A DNA stretch of 64,000 nt from Geosiphon pyriformis (lineage: Eukaryota > Glomeromycota > Glomeromycetes > Archaeosporales > Geosiphonaceae). Shown here piece after piece: positions 41,855-52,699 of the stretch. Each line of letters begins with the position of its first letter. Position 1 is the stretch's first letter. The DNA lies in assembly GCA_016748015.1 (NCBI GenBank), contig JAAOMT010000134.1:1118451-1182450 (forward strand), given 5' to 3'. Position numbers and translations under genes: made by a program. Below the pieces are notes generated by a model, which had not been told where the DNA came from, searched no databases, and was given only the letters and a program-made list of their open reading frames with translations.

Positions 41855-43578
41855 ATGCAAGGCTTTCTGAAGACCCTCGTGGTTAACGCTCAGCTGCTAC
41901 TACTGGGTCAAACCAAAAATATTGCCTCTTTTTCAATATTGCTTCTTGCATTTGCCTCTTTACAATTGGAAGTTGTTGCGACCGATCCGTTTGATACTCC
42001 TTCCTCTACTACTTATGACTCAACTACATATTCTGGACAAACTCAGCTTCTCAACGTCACCCTTAATGTTCCGGAGACATCTCAAACTCGAGCAACGGTT
42101 TCAATTAGTTCTTATTCAAGCGGTTTTATTGAACCACTGCTAACTTCAACATTACTTGGGCTCATACCGACAACAACAATAACGACCAATCCATCTTCCT
42201 TTACCCCTACCCCTACCTCTACCTCTTCGAATTCTTTTCCTTTCTCGCCCACATTTAGTTCCCAAAGTAGGGCTGTGAATGATACTTCTTTTACTAGAAG
42301 TTCTACTCTTAGCCAATTTAGTAGCTCAACTTTGTCATTAGGCAACAAAGATCCCTCTCTGGGTTATAACGGTACCTATGAAAGGCCTTTTAGGTTATGC
42401 TCGTTTTATACTGTAATTCGCATTGAATTTGAATAATTGATTTGAAAAAATCACCCAAACCTTTAATTAGCTCCACCTTTAAGGACCACTTTAAATTGGA
42501 GCAATATCATATATGGTATATTTTTCATTGTAGCTGGGACATTTGAGGTTTTTCAAGGTTATAAATATATTCGAATCACGCTGTTCCTAATGAGCTATCT
42601 TTTCTTTTGTAAGTAACCTATGATATTATTGAGAATTTTAATTTTTGATCTTAGTATCGAATTAATGTAGAATTTTCTTGTTTTTTTTTCATAGCAACTG
42701 TAACTCTAGTGATTCTACTTTTGCTAAATAATGTCACAGGTAATATAGATTCCGTATCGTTTTATTTTGCGATATGGCTCTTTGCAGGATTGACCGGTGG
42801 ATTCCTTGGCTATTTTTATTGGCCTTTGGGTTTAATGCTGACTGGGGCTTACGGGGCGTATGTATGAAGATACTTAATTTCGGCTTTTCTAATATCTTTA
42901 AATTTTTGATTGAAGCTAATTAAATTTTCATAATTTAGTTTTTCAATCTCAATATGTCCTATCGCAATGGCCAATATCGAAAGCTATACAATCCGTTGTT
43001 CACTTACTATCGCACTCATGATATCTTTCGTAATCGCCGTGCACTTTTTTGAGCGCTACGTTATTATTATCACAACATCGTTTGGTGGTGCGTACACAAC
43101 AATGTACGGTATTGATATGTTTGTAGGACAAAGGTTTCGAGACATGATTGAATTAATGAGCCCCGATGGCTATTTACGATTTTATCCTGATGTTCCGATC
43201 TATTTGATGATTTCTGAAATGATCATACTGGCAATTTTTGGTATTTGGTACGAGTTTTGTGCGCATCCAGAGCCTGTACGTGATTTTTGGTGGGGGAATG
43301 GACATCGAAGAGAAGATAGCACTACTTTTGAGGTGATTTCACCGAATACTGTCTCTCCTAATTACAATCCCATGAACTCAAGAATCCAAGTTACCACCAC
43401 AAAGAAAGTGACAAATCAATCATCATTCTCTTTGACGTTGGAAGGTTTAAAAACTTTTATATTATCAATTTTTGGGCGAAAGTCTGAAGCACAAGCATCT
43501 TTGCAACAACCGAATCCTATTGCAATAACAGTTATTTCATCTTCCAATACTCGTATTGTTGATATGTCGGAGGTTTGA
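41855..43578 (+). CDS. DUF4203 (TM7SF3/TMEM198-like) multi-pass membrane protein
   Basis: Exons 41855-42371, 42471-42608, 42695-42857 and 42939-43578 have matching phases and give 485 residues. The first 45 residues include a hydrophobic stretch ending LQLEVVATDP, a likely signal peptide. About 130 residues of Ser/Thr/Pro-rich, probably O-glycosylated, extracellular sequence follow. Then come about seven hydrophobic segments with the DUF4203 pattern: VAGTFEVFQGYKYIR, WLFAGLTGGFLGYFYWPLG, ITTSFGGAYTTMYGIDMFVG. The C-terminal 100 residues are cytosolic and polar. Transport or receptor roles are unproven in this family. Confidence 0.82.
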
Positions 43579-44035
43579 AAGACTTCTTAGCTAAATTCAA
43601 TCTTTTAAATTATTTATGTATAATAATCTCGATGTATATGTTTATTTTCATCTTCCCCAACCGATTCTTTTATTGCACTATAATATTATTTCCATATTTA
43701 ATTAGCAAGCTTGTATTTTTACTTCAGACCTTTTCTAACTATACTTTCAATCTCATGGGATAGATATTAAATATTATTGGGATCTACTTGGCTGTAGTCA
43801 TATTCAAGGATATAGAATTGTTCCTTTTTGGATGTTTTCCAAAGTTAATGATGGCTTATTAACCAAGAAAGATGGTCAAAGGACTCTTACCTCAGGATCT
43901 TTCGCTGTATCCAAAATGCACTTTCCATTAATGGTTGTATTGAGTTCAATATGAATTAAAATATCCATAACATACCCACCAAAACCATTAAATCTATCAA
44001 AATTGTAAAATATCTCTTTTAAAGCGCAGAGTATT
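43579..44035. other. Convergent intergenic stretch with an open minus-strand segment
   Basis: On the minus strand 44035-43890 reads open for about 48 codons (ILCALKEIFYNFDRFNGFGG start, DTAKDPE end), with an AG before it and a strong GTAAGA donor after it. It looks like an exon but I recognise no family, and the EMC4 frame stops just before it. Otherwise nothing is seen. Confidence 0.35.
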
Positions 44036-44964
44036 CTATGTTCTGTTTGTCATGTGTCGGGTATAAATAATTAATTTTATATTTTTTAAACGATTAACCA
44101 AAAAAACCAAGATAAGCCTTGAAGTAACCTGCTTAGGTTCCATAAAAGCTAACCAGTCTGAAGTCGCGGTCGGTAACAATCCCATGGCGGAGCATTTGTA
44201 CAAACCAAGAGCCATTGTTAAAAGCTGTAACAAAATAAACGTAACTTTTGGCCATAAAAGTTGTGATTTATTCTTTTGCGATTCGTAACGTTCAAATGCT
44301 ATGTAATAAAAATTTGTCAAGTATCTGATAATATGGAATATAAACCATGAAATGAAAAATGCCAACCTACCACTGTCAATAGCCATTAAGGCCTTGATGG
44401 GTTGAAAGAATAACATTCCGGTAATCATGACACTAAAAATCTGTACTCCGTTACCGCTCATCCATAACATGAATGCATTCATTGGAATGTTTTTTCCTGG
44501 GGATAATGCTGCATCCCATGCTTTCTAGAAAATAGGATAATGAATATGAAATTAAACCACGCAAATAATCTTTTTTACAATTGAAGGGATTCTCACCTTT
44601 ACTTTTAACGTCTCTTGATCCTGTTCTATGGTAGCACTAGCTTGTTGCGTCTGTTGCGAGTTTATCTCTCTTCTCCTCTACTCCGATAAAACGATTAATT
44701 AATATTTTTGATGCTAGACTAAAGCATATAAATCTTAAACCAACTTATTTGGAAAATAACTTACCGGATTGTTCCTAGAACTTGACGTATTCGACGAAGC
44801 GACAAAACCTGGAGGATCAACCAAGACCAATTGACCCCGATTTCTTTAGGAATAGAAATATTAATGAGTACTCGAGAGTTGTATTTAAGACTAAAAATAT
44901 AAAAGTGGAAAGTTTACCTTGAGGGATCTAAACTTGCAAAATCAATGCTCCAGTTGTTTGACAT
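44036..44964 (-). CDS. EMC4: ER membrane protein complex subunit 4
   Basis: Exons 44964-44918, 44843-44765, 44677-44597 and 44524-44036 join in frame. The protein starts MSNNWSIDFASLDPSR and has KAWDAALSPGKNIPMNAFMLWMSG, then two or three membrane segments and the family signature LGLYKCSAMGLLPTATSDWLAFMEP. EMC is the ER insertase for tail-anchored and multi-pass proteins; EMC4 helps form its cytosolic/membrane vestibule. The model gives 231 residues, about 45 longer than usual past DWLAFMEPKQ, so the last exon may end earlier or splice on. It is divergent from the PPAT gene. Confidence 0.9.
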
Positions 44965-45127
44965 TTTTGATTTTAAAGATGAATGTTTAGTCGAATACTA
45001 ATTTATCTGGGATCGCTATGTTTATAGTAAATGAGTTCATATTAGCACGTGTTGTATATCGAAAAATTTATATTAAAAAGCCCATCTGAGCATTCACACA
45101 ATGCACACAAATTGATTTTTTCTCGGA
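44965..45127. promoter_or_regulatory. Divergent promoter EMC4 / PPAT
   Basis: The two start codons are 163 bp apart on opposite strands, so promoter elements must be shared or overlapping. A CACGTG-like element (TAGCACGTGTTG) lies near 45044-45055. Confidence 0.6.
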
Positions 45128-46331
45128 ATGTCCCAAATTTCGACTATTTTTAAACGTGCTCTTCTTCACTTCTCTTTACCTTCTTTCACTTCTTTTAATA
45201 AACACTCTCAAGAGCTTGTATTACTATCAGCTAGACAAGTGTCTGAAACTCTTGATATACATGTCTCTAGTCCTGATGTAGAGAATTATAAAAACGTTCC
45301 ACTAACAGCATGGACACAAGTCCATAATCTTTTAAGTTCAATATATGTTGCTACAGCTAAGGTTGCTTATGAGAAAGGGCAACCTTTATTGGAATTTAAC
45401 GTATTGTTTGAAGAGTGGTGTGGCTATTCTGTTGAATTGTGTGACATAGATAATCAAGACCAATATGAAGTTATATTTGGAGATGAGAAAGGTAAGATCG
45501 CCTTTTTTTATTTTAAAGTAATTGATGCGGAATTTTTTCTCTTTTTAGTTTATTTTCAATTGCGAGATTTAATATTTATTTTTGTTAGATTTAATTTTAA
45601 TTAGATCAAACACGTCTTCAAAAATTCAATGAAGTTCGTAAAAAGTCTAATCTTCCAGAGATCCCAATTAGACTATTATCGACATCAACGACTCATGTTT
45701 ACGAATCAAATACAAATATTTACCCTAATCGTAACATATCATTTTCCACTGACCGAAAAAGATACGAACATGTAGCAGTCGGCGGTACATTTGATCATTT
45801 ACACGCCGGTCATAAAATTTTATTGACCATGAGTGCATGGATCACCGGGAAAAGACTTGTATGTGGGGTAACTGGTAATAACATGCTAAAAACCAAGGAG
45901 TTGAAAGAATTATTGGAATCGTTAGATACACGGGTTTCCAATGTTGCTCGTTTTTTGAATAGGATACGACGAGGGATAAAGTATGAAGTTGTACCGATTT
46001 ATGATATATATGGTCCCACCGTCACCGACCCGGATATTGAGGCACTTGTGGTTTCTAGAGAGACAATATCTAATGCTCATTCAAGTATGCATTTTCTGTG
46101 TTTGTTTCCCCAAAATTTGAAAAAATTTTAATTTACCTCTACTTATGCACAGTCAACGAAGAACGTCGAAAGCATTCTTTCAAGCCACTTGAAATGGCTA
46201 TTATTGAAGTGATCTCATCAGATAACTCTTCGCTGGATGAGGCCCAACTGAAAAATTTAAAAATCAGCTCAACTTTTATACGTAAATATCTTTCTGGACA
46301 AATAATCGATCGATCAGATAAACGGACTTGA
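45128..46331 (+). CDS. Phosphopantetheine adenylyltransferase (CoA biosynthesis)
   Basis: Exons 45128-45491, 45605-46084 and 46153-46331 give 340 residues with consistent phases. The C-terminal half is the nucleotidyltransferase: VAVGGTFDHLHAGHKILLT with the HxGH motif, VCGVTGNNMLKTKE, YDIYGPTVTDPDIEALVVSRET and IISSTFIRK-like end (ISSTFIRKYL). It transfers AMP from ATP to 4'-phosphopantetheine, giving dephospho-CoA. The roughly 200-residue N-terminal part matches the poorly characterised front of fungal and animal enzymes. There is no dephospho-CoA kinase domain, so this is the yeast-like single-function form (Cab4). Confidence 0.92.
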
Positions 46332-46683
46332 CCTCGTGCAATGTAAATTAATGGCCTGTTTTCATATCGCTCCAAAAAAAAAAGCTGTCATGAAAAAACG
46401 TAGATTTCAGCATTTATCTTGAAAATGCAATATATATTCGTTAAAGAAGTCATAAAATATCGAAATGGTTTCAATCAATTGATATGAGAGTTGAGATAGT
46501 TCATTGCCAAAAATGAACGATGATTCTAAACTTTGAATAAGTTTAATTCGTTAAAATTCATCGCTAGGAAAAAGGTAAAACTTATTTGATAATTATTTTC
46601 CCCTTGTAAACGGGAGCTTGTAGAGAACTTTCCTAACTGGACTTTGATATTTGTCAGGTACTGTTATACTATGCCTATTCGAC
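46332..46683. other. Convergent intergenic region PPAT / eIF2B beta
   Basis: About 350 bp between two converging genes. No gene or RNA seen; it must hold both 3' UTRs. Confidence 0.6.
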
Positions 46684-48582
46684 TCATATGACTGTATCTT
46701 CCGGATCATAATTCTCATTAATCAATCGATACAAGTACGATGGTGGATGCCCCCCACTAAATTTAAGGAGAAAACATAAAAATAAGAACTGAATGCGAAA
46801 GCAAATATTATTTAAACGAAAAAAAAAACCGGGACTCGACTCACGTATTAGTAATGAATAAATCCACATGTTCCGGTGTGACATAGTCGTAGTAAGGATT
46901 TAGCAGAGTTACTTTATCGACCAAATCACCTACCAAAACAATCGAATGTTTAATAATTTAAAAGGCAGCGGATAAGAAAGAAAGGTACAGAATTAGGATA
47001 AAATTGTAAACCTTCATCAAAGCTCAAAACCGGATCCGGAGCGACCAAATCATTGAACCAGTCTTCGTCATAAGGATAGAGTGGTGATAATTTATACAAC
47101 CCTGTGCAAACCACCACTGGTGTTGAATGATGTTTTGCGGCAGCAGCTACCATCTGGGTCCCGCTAACAGCTATTAACCCTCCATTAGCAAGAACTTTAA
47201 ATAGAAATCGACTGACTCATTAGAATTCAATTCCATGAATATTTCATGTTATCCAAAACCAATAGCTTACCTGCATGGATCCCCAAAATGACTTTATTTA
47301 CTCTGGACATAACAGCAAATATGGCCGAATCAGTAATAACAGTTGTGTCAATACCCGCTTTTGAAAGCTTCAGAGCCATTTCGTGGCCACCATATCTGTG
47401 AATCAATATACATTAATAAATAAATATAACTAAAGTACCAAGGTATAATATAATAACATTGAATTAACTTTACGTTGGGGAGGTTTCAGCCACTACAACA
47501 GAAAATTTCAATTTCTTAGCAGCCGCAGTCAAAAATGCTTCAACTGTTTTTGATTTTCCAATAGTCATGATAATTTCACTAAGAAATTGAAATATAGAAA
47601 TCAGTAGATCAATAAGGGCGTTGTAAGAGCTAGAATAATCGTTTCAAATGAACTCACTTTGCATGTATATGTTCCATAGCTTGATCTGAGATATTAGCAT
47701 ACATATTTTCCAGTTCGTTGATCATCTCATTCAATTCCGAAATGACGTTAGATTTCAAATGTTGAAATTAAAAAGAAATAAAGCAATTTCTGAATCTAGG
47801 TCAAGAAATCAATTGTCTTTAAAATAGATAACCTCGTCCCAAACTATATGAATGTAAAGGATATTGTAACTCTTTCTATCATATTCAAAAGAAGCTTTCT
47901 TTCCTGGGATCATCGAATTGTCGCCCAATAAATTGATCATTGAAGAACTTGATCCAAAGAACCGTGAGCCTGAGGTTCCACTAGGATAATCATAAAAACT
48001 GAGTTGACGCGTTGCTAGAGGTCGCTTTGGTCTTTCTTCATCTTCCTCAAACTCAAACTCATCATCCTCATCTGTCTCATCAGGTTTTGTATTACTTATC
48101 AGAGGGTCATCGATCTTAGCAAATTCATCGCCACCTTCAGCATTATACACATCACGAATTAAGCGTAAAACACGTCGAACAATATTTCCCACGGCAAGTT
48201 CTTGAAAATTTGTGACGAAGCATGAAGGAATTCATATTAGATGATGATTAAATTTGATCTATAATTTCAATCAAGAGGCAATGATACCTCGCGGCTGCGC
48301 CAAAACTAGTTTATTTCCAACGTCTTTGACGAGTTTTATCAAATTTTTTACTTCTTTCCACCTAGTTGTTGATACTACCTGCCTCAAAAGTAAAGCACTT
48401 TCTAAGGATACTGACCAAGAACCTACAACCTGTCTTGAAAGGCAGAAAGCAAATTTAATACGATTGTAGAAGAGCGCGTGAATAAAAACCTATTATCAAC
48501 TATCAAGCTAGGAAAATTACCGTCTTCGAAGTCTTGTCACCAAGCTTTCTATCTGAGCATTTAAGTCACGAGGCCCAGTCAT
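46684..48582 (-). CDS. Translation initiation factor eIF2B subunit beta
   Basis: Nine exons (48582-48521, 48433-48288, 48200-47865, 47760-47658, 47578-47474, 47395-47274, 47194-47012, 46929-46845, 46756-46684) total 405 codons with all phases matching. Landmarks are [89 protein letters not shown] and [16 protein letters not shown], all of the eIF2B alpha/beta/delta regulatory family and closest to beta. It helps exchange GDP on eIF2. A roughly 70-residue acidic insertion (residues 90-160) is species-specific. Intron 3 (47864-47761) is AT-AC with a U12 donor; the others are GT-AG. Confidence 0.93.
47761..47864 (-). other. Putative U12-type AT-AC intron in eIF2B beta
   Basis: On the minus strand the intron begins ATATCCTTT, the exact U12 donor consensus, and ends TTTCAAC. 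A TTTTTAAT element, a weak branch-site match, lies 8-9 bases before the end. No AG lies between the last in-frame stop and the conserved [12 protein letters not shown] segment, so no GT-AG intron can make this join. The AT-AC splice restores the frame (SYN-LKSNV). Confidence 0.82.
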
Positions 48583-48733
48583 TTTAAATAGTGCTCTATC
48601 TCAAAGGTATTTGGGTTAGGAGGAAAATAAGAGCCCTACATTGACTGATCAGAGCTAGTCACCTGATCAAGAAAGATCAATATATACAAAATGTCTTTTA
48701 ATTTCATAGGGCTGGATATTGACGAACTTCATA
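48583..48733. promoter_or_regulatory. Divergent promoter eIF2B beta / TBCA
   Basis: The start codons are 151 bp apart on opposite strands. The gap carries no coding signal. CTGATCAGAGC and CACCTGATCAAG lie near 48646-48670. Confidence 0.6.
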
Positions 48734-49280
48734 ATGTCGCTCAAAGAACTCAGAGAACTCAAAATACAGGCAGGAGTCGTGAAAAGGTGAGTTAATAGAG
48801 CTAAGATTGTTGACTTGCCAAAGTGAGACGAAAAAAAAATAAGGTTTTTTTTTCTTTATTTAAAGACTATATAAAGAAGGAAAATCATATTTAAAAGAAC
48901 GCGACCACCAAATAGAGAGAATAGAAAGAATTACGGCGCAAGGTGCTGACTCATATGATATTGCCAAACAGGTTTTTATTCACTTTCAACTTTGTTTTTT
49001 GATATTAAAACCATTAATGATAAACGTTAAATAGAATGAAGTTTTGGAAGAGACTTTACAAATGATCCCTGACTGCCAGCTCCGTCTCCAAGCAGCTCAT
49101 GCAACGTTACAAAAATTAGTGGTAAATTTAAGATCTTTTTATCTTGGCTGTTTTATCATTTTCTGTCACACATTTTCTTAATTATCATTGAATATGAAGG
49201 AAAATCAAGATTCTTCTTGGGCTGGCACTGATGAATTAAACCAGGCGATTGAAGTATTGAAAGAAGTTTCAGAGGGATAA
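48734..49280 (+). CDS. Tubulin-folding cofactor A
   Basis: Exons 48734-48786, 48866-48971, 49035-49121 and 49200-49280 give 108 residues, the usual length. The sequence is all helical: SLKELRELKIQAGVVKRL, SYLKERDHQIERIERI, QGADSYDIAKQNEVLEETLQ, MIPDCQLRLQAAHATLQKL. The conserved (M)IPDC.xRL motif is clear. It binds beta-tubulin released from chaperonin and keeps it soluble for heterodimer assembly (yeast Rbl2). I used the ATG at 48734 because an earlier ATG at 48690 is in another frame relative to the conserved start. The gene is divergent from eIF2B beta. Confidence 0.95.
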
Positions 49281-50774
49281 CTAATTTAACGAGAGCCTAT
49301 GAAATCAATTGACAAGAAATCATTATTTCACGCGCTTATATTTGATTTGGCGCCTGATGATCTTGGGCTTTTGAAAATTAACAAATAACACTACCCTACC
49401 AACAATCACGAAAATGCCAAGAATTGATCAACGGAATAATGTCTTCTTATGTTTGCATCCCTATTTCCTGACCACTGGTTAAGCTTTAAATTAAAATCTA
49501 TAATCCTTTGAAAGAATAACAAATGTATATTATGGGAAATAATAAAAGCGAAGATTTAGCTTCAAGTATTTGATGCTGAATTGGAAGCTTAAAAAGTCTA
49601 GCACTTGGAGAAAAAAAGAATCTAAACACTCGGGGAAATTGGAATATATTCCTTTTTGGTCTTACCCAGTGGAATTTTTCTCGCAATCGTGAAATCAATA
49701 TAACGCTGACTATTAATTCAAGATGATTCTTAATTCCAACTATATTAAATTAAAAATAGCCTAATATGAAAATGTAAGTATTGAATCATTGGCCTTTAGG
49801 TATTGGAAATTTTGACACAAGTTCTAATCCTGATATTAAGCTCCGAAACATACTTTGAAATCTGTTTCATGAGACGATACTAACATATTTAATCTACTCC
49901 AAGTGTTGAATATAGTCTTCGAACAACAATAATTAGTTGAAAGCCTCATCAATTGAGAATTTTCATTGAGATCTATAGTAATTAAAAAATATATATATAA
50001 ATCCAAAAAAGGAAAATTGAATTCATAAATTAGGATAAAAACAAACCCTGAAATTAAGGGGAATATGAATCTATAGAGAAAAAACGCATCACCAGCTATT
50101 GCGTGGAGGAGTAACCTTCTCACGCCTATGTAAAGAAATTCCACACCCAACAGCTGGCAGCTGTTGTGTAGAGGAATAACCTTCTTGCGACTTAAGCGAA
50201 AACCTGAGTGGTTCTCGTTTCCATTGAAAAAAAATTATGGCTAAAGTTGTCCAAGAAATCCACGATTCCACAATCGAAGGAATCTCTAAGAGTCGATCCA
50301 AAGAACCGTGTTTCGTATTGTCCATACCCTGCAGATTTAAAAAATTCATGTGACTCAACCAATTACAATTTTGATTTCTATACCATTCGAAAATATTCAA
50401 TTCACTACAATTATTATTATAACTCGAGAGGAAAGGTTGAGCAAAAAACAGAAAATCAAAAAACCTTTTACGGGTATTGACTAAAAAATTCAGGCTCGAA
50501 AAAAACCGAGCTGAATCCAGAAAATTATCGATCACGATGAACATCCAACTATTTTGATCACCAATTCCAACTCGGTGATCATGGCGAGCGGGGGGGGGGG
50601 GAATATGGTCTTTCTTGGGTGCGGCAATCGCAAACCCGTAATATTAGAAACTAGAGATACTTGAGAGAATTATCCAAGTTTCCGATAAGAGTAATTCAAT
50701 CTAAGTTTTTGATCTATGAAACGAGCAGGAAATAGTCAAAAAAAATCAATATTATATTTATATAAAGTCTTGAC

Positions 50775-50809
<35 letters not shown>

Positions 50810-51667
50810 AAATATTACTTCAATTATGATGGCAATTATCGCTTTATCCGCGTTTCGAAAAGAACTGAAGGGATTATAAGTTTGAGGAATAAAGAAAATA
50901 TCGTGATCAGCATAAAAGAATGGATTTTTGGGGTTAGAAGAAGTCAGCTAAAGAAAATGAAAGAAAACCGAGGACGAAAAACGCGGCGCGCATTGTTTGG
51001 AATGATTCTAAATGTCAAGAAAATTATTTTCATGTAGTGTAATATATATTGTAACAAACATGCACTAAATAGTATATCAGAAAATCAAACATCTTCTCTT
51101 TCAAAAGCTGCCTAATAGTCAATTAACTCACTTACTTTACGGGAGCCTGTCTTTCATCTTTAAAGAAACAGAAAAAAAGAACAGTTGTAAATAATGAAAA
51201 AATTTGAATACTGTGTTTCAGTTTTTGCCAGTTCTTATCAGTGATTGGTCAATCTCAATTTTTAATGAAATATGACATATTTGGCAAATACTAGTTTAGC
51301 AAAATTACTGCATCGATTTGTGAAATTGAGTAGAGAATCTCTCAAAAAATATTTGTTAACCCTGACTTCAGGATCGATCAAGTAAATGAACAATAAATCT
51401 TTCGTCTGACTAATTAAAAAATAATTGACAAAGTAACTTTGCTATCACAATACAATAATTCATTATATTTCGGATTACGTTTAGAAATTTTGAGTTACAC
51501 TTTTATTTGCAAAAATCGATAACCCGGTTAATTCACCAAAACAAAAAGCTTATTTATATGTGTGAGATTTCATCAAAGCCCTCAAGTTTTTGAATTTGAA
51601 TTTTTTTTTTGCAAAAAAAATAAAATAAAAAAGAACTTCCTTATCTAATTTCTCTACAAGGGAAGTT
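49281..51667. other. Gene-poor region between TBCA and cytochrome b561 gene
   Basis: About 2.4 kb. Open frames such as 50089-50544 (-) have no recognisable family or splice context. It holds a diverged direct repeat (about 50104-50133 and 50170-50200, GAGGAGTAACCTTCT type), a hairpin (50143-50169), a G12 run (50589-50600) and an A37-like run (about 50778-50807). I see no tRNA, rRNA or gene. Confidence 0.55.
50143..50169. repeat. Hairpin-forming inverted repeat
   Basis: ACACCCAACAGCT and AGCTGTTGTGT flank a two-base centre and pair with one bulge. It sits between the two direct repeats of this region. Confidence 0.5.
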
Positions 51668-52569
51668 ATGGTTGTACCAAGGACAAATTCGGAAACGGAA
51701 CATCAATCATTGATTCATGGTGGCCTTGTAACCGATCAAGGCTCTTTTCCAACACCAACTGGTCCCACAACTTTCTCGCCAAAGTTCGCCATGTATTGGG
51801 TTGCTACCGCTGGTGCCCTCACCTTTACACTAACTGTGTGGTATGTCATCTTTACCGCTGAATATATATTCTTTATATGGCACCCGTTTTTAATGTCAGC
51901 CACGCTATTTCTCTTAACGCAAGGTAAACTCAATTTGTTATCTCTTTCTATCTTGTGAAGAGCGCGTCAATTTTTTGATGCCACAAAAAATATTAAATTT
52001 AATATTAACAGATAAAAACTAATTTTCGTATCAGGTATTCTTTTGCTGCAAAGAACTGAAACACGTGAGGAAAAAGGAAAAGGTCTCGACCTTCATAGGT
52101 CTGTTCAGTCGTTAGCTTTCCTAGCCGGACTTGGTGGCTTTTTTATTATTTTTTATAATAAGCAAACACATGATAAACCTCATTGTATGTTGAAAAAAAT
52201 TTTTGTTTATGAATGACGAAATTCCGCGTGATAATTAATAATTTAATTTTCTACATAGTCACATCTGCTCATGGAATATCCGGAGCTGTCACACTATCGC
52301 TTATGTTGATTCAAGTTTTGGCGGGAGCAGCCATTGTTAATTTTCCTGGTTTATTTGGTGGAGTAGCACAAGCCAAAGGATTTTATAAATATCACCGTAT
52401 TTCTGGTTATATTATTATATTCTTTGCTTGGTTCACCGCTCTAGGGGGAACTCAGGCCGACTGGACAAAAGCTCAATTCGATAACGTGTGGTTATGGCTC
52501 TCTGCTGTGATCATAACTTGGGTTGGAGTTGGTAGCAGAATTAGATTGCACAAATTGAAAAAATCTTAA
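51668..52569 (+). CDS. Cytochrome b561-domain membrane protein
   Basis: Exons 51668-51923, 52035-52184 and 52259-52569 give 238 residues. Five to six hydrophobic segments carry four His suited to hold two haems: IWHPFLMS, LHRSVQ, SAHGISG and KYHRISGY. The family passes electrons, often from ascorbate, across a membrane to ferric iron or monodehydroascorbate. The 40-residue N-terminus is polar and cytosolic. Its members in fungi are often single-domain proteins of this size. Confidence 0.88.
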
Positions 52570-52699
52570 GTTAAAAGAGAGAGAGAGGGATTTCACTAGT
52601 CAATTAATTTAATATGCCAAGGTTTCATTTTACGTGTAATTCCTTTTTAAAGAATTTTGCATATTTCAAATTATTGCCGATTATTTGGTTAAAGAATTA

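Noticed and set aside
47948-50310. Shared 16-base word GATCCAAAGAACCGTG at about 47950 and 50295
   Set aside because: About one such match is expected by chance in 64 kb; no extension on either side.
50089-50544. 151-codon minus-strand frame in the gene-free region
   Set aside because: No family, no splice context and it runs over the repeats and hairpin; probably chance.
50589-50807. G12 run and long A run
   Set aside because: Simple homopolymers, possibly with sequencing length error; no biological claim made.
49281-51667. tRNA or rRNA genes in the intergenic regions
   Set aside because: I looked for box B-like GGTTCGAATCC and cloverleaf arms and saw none.
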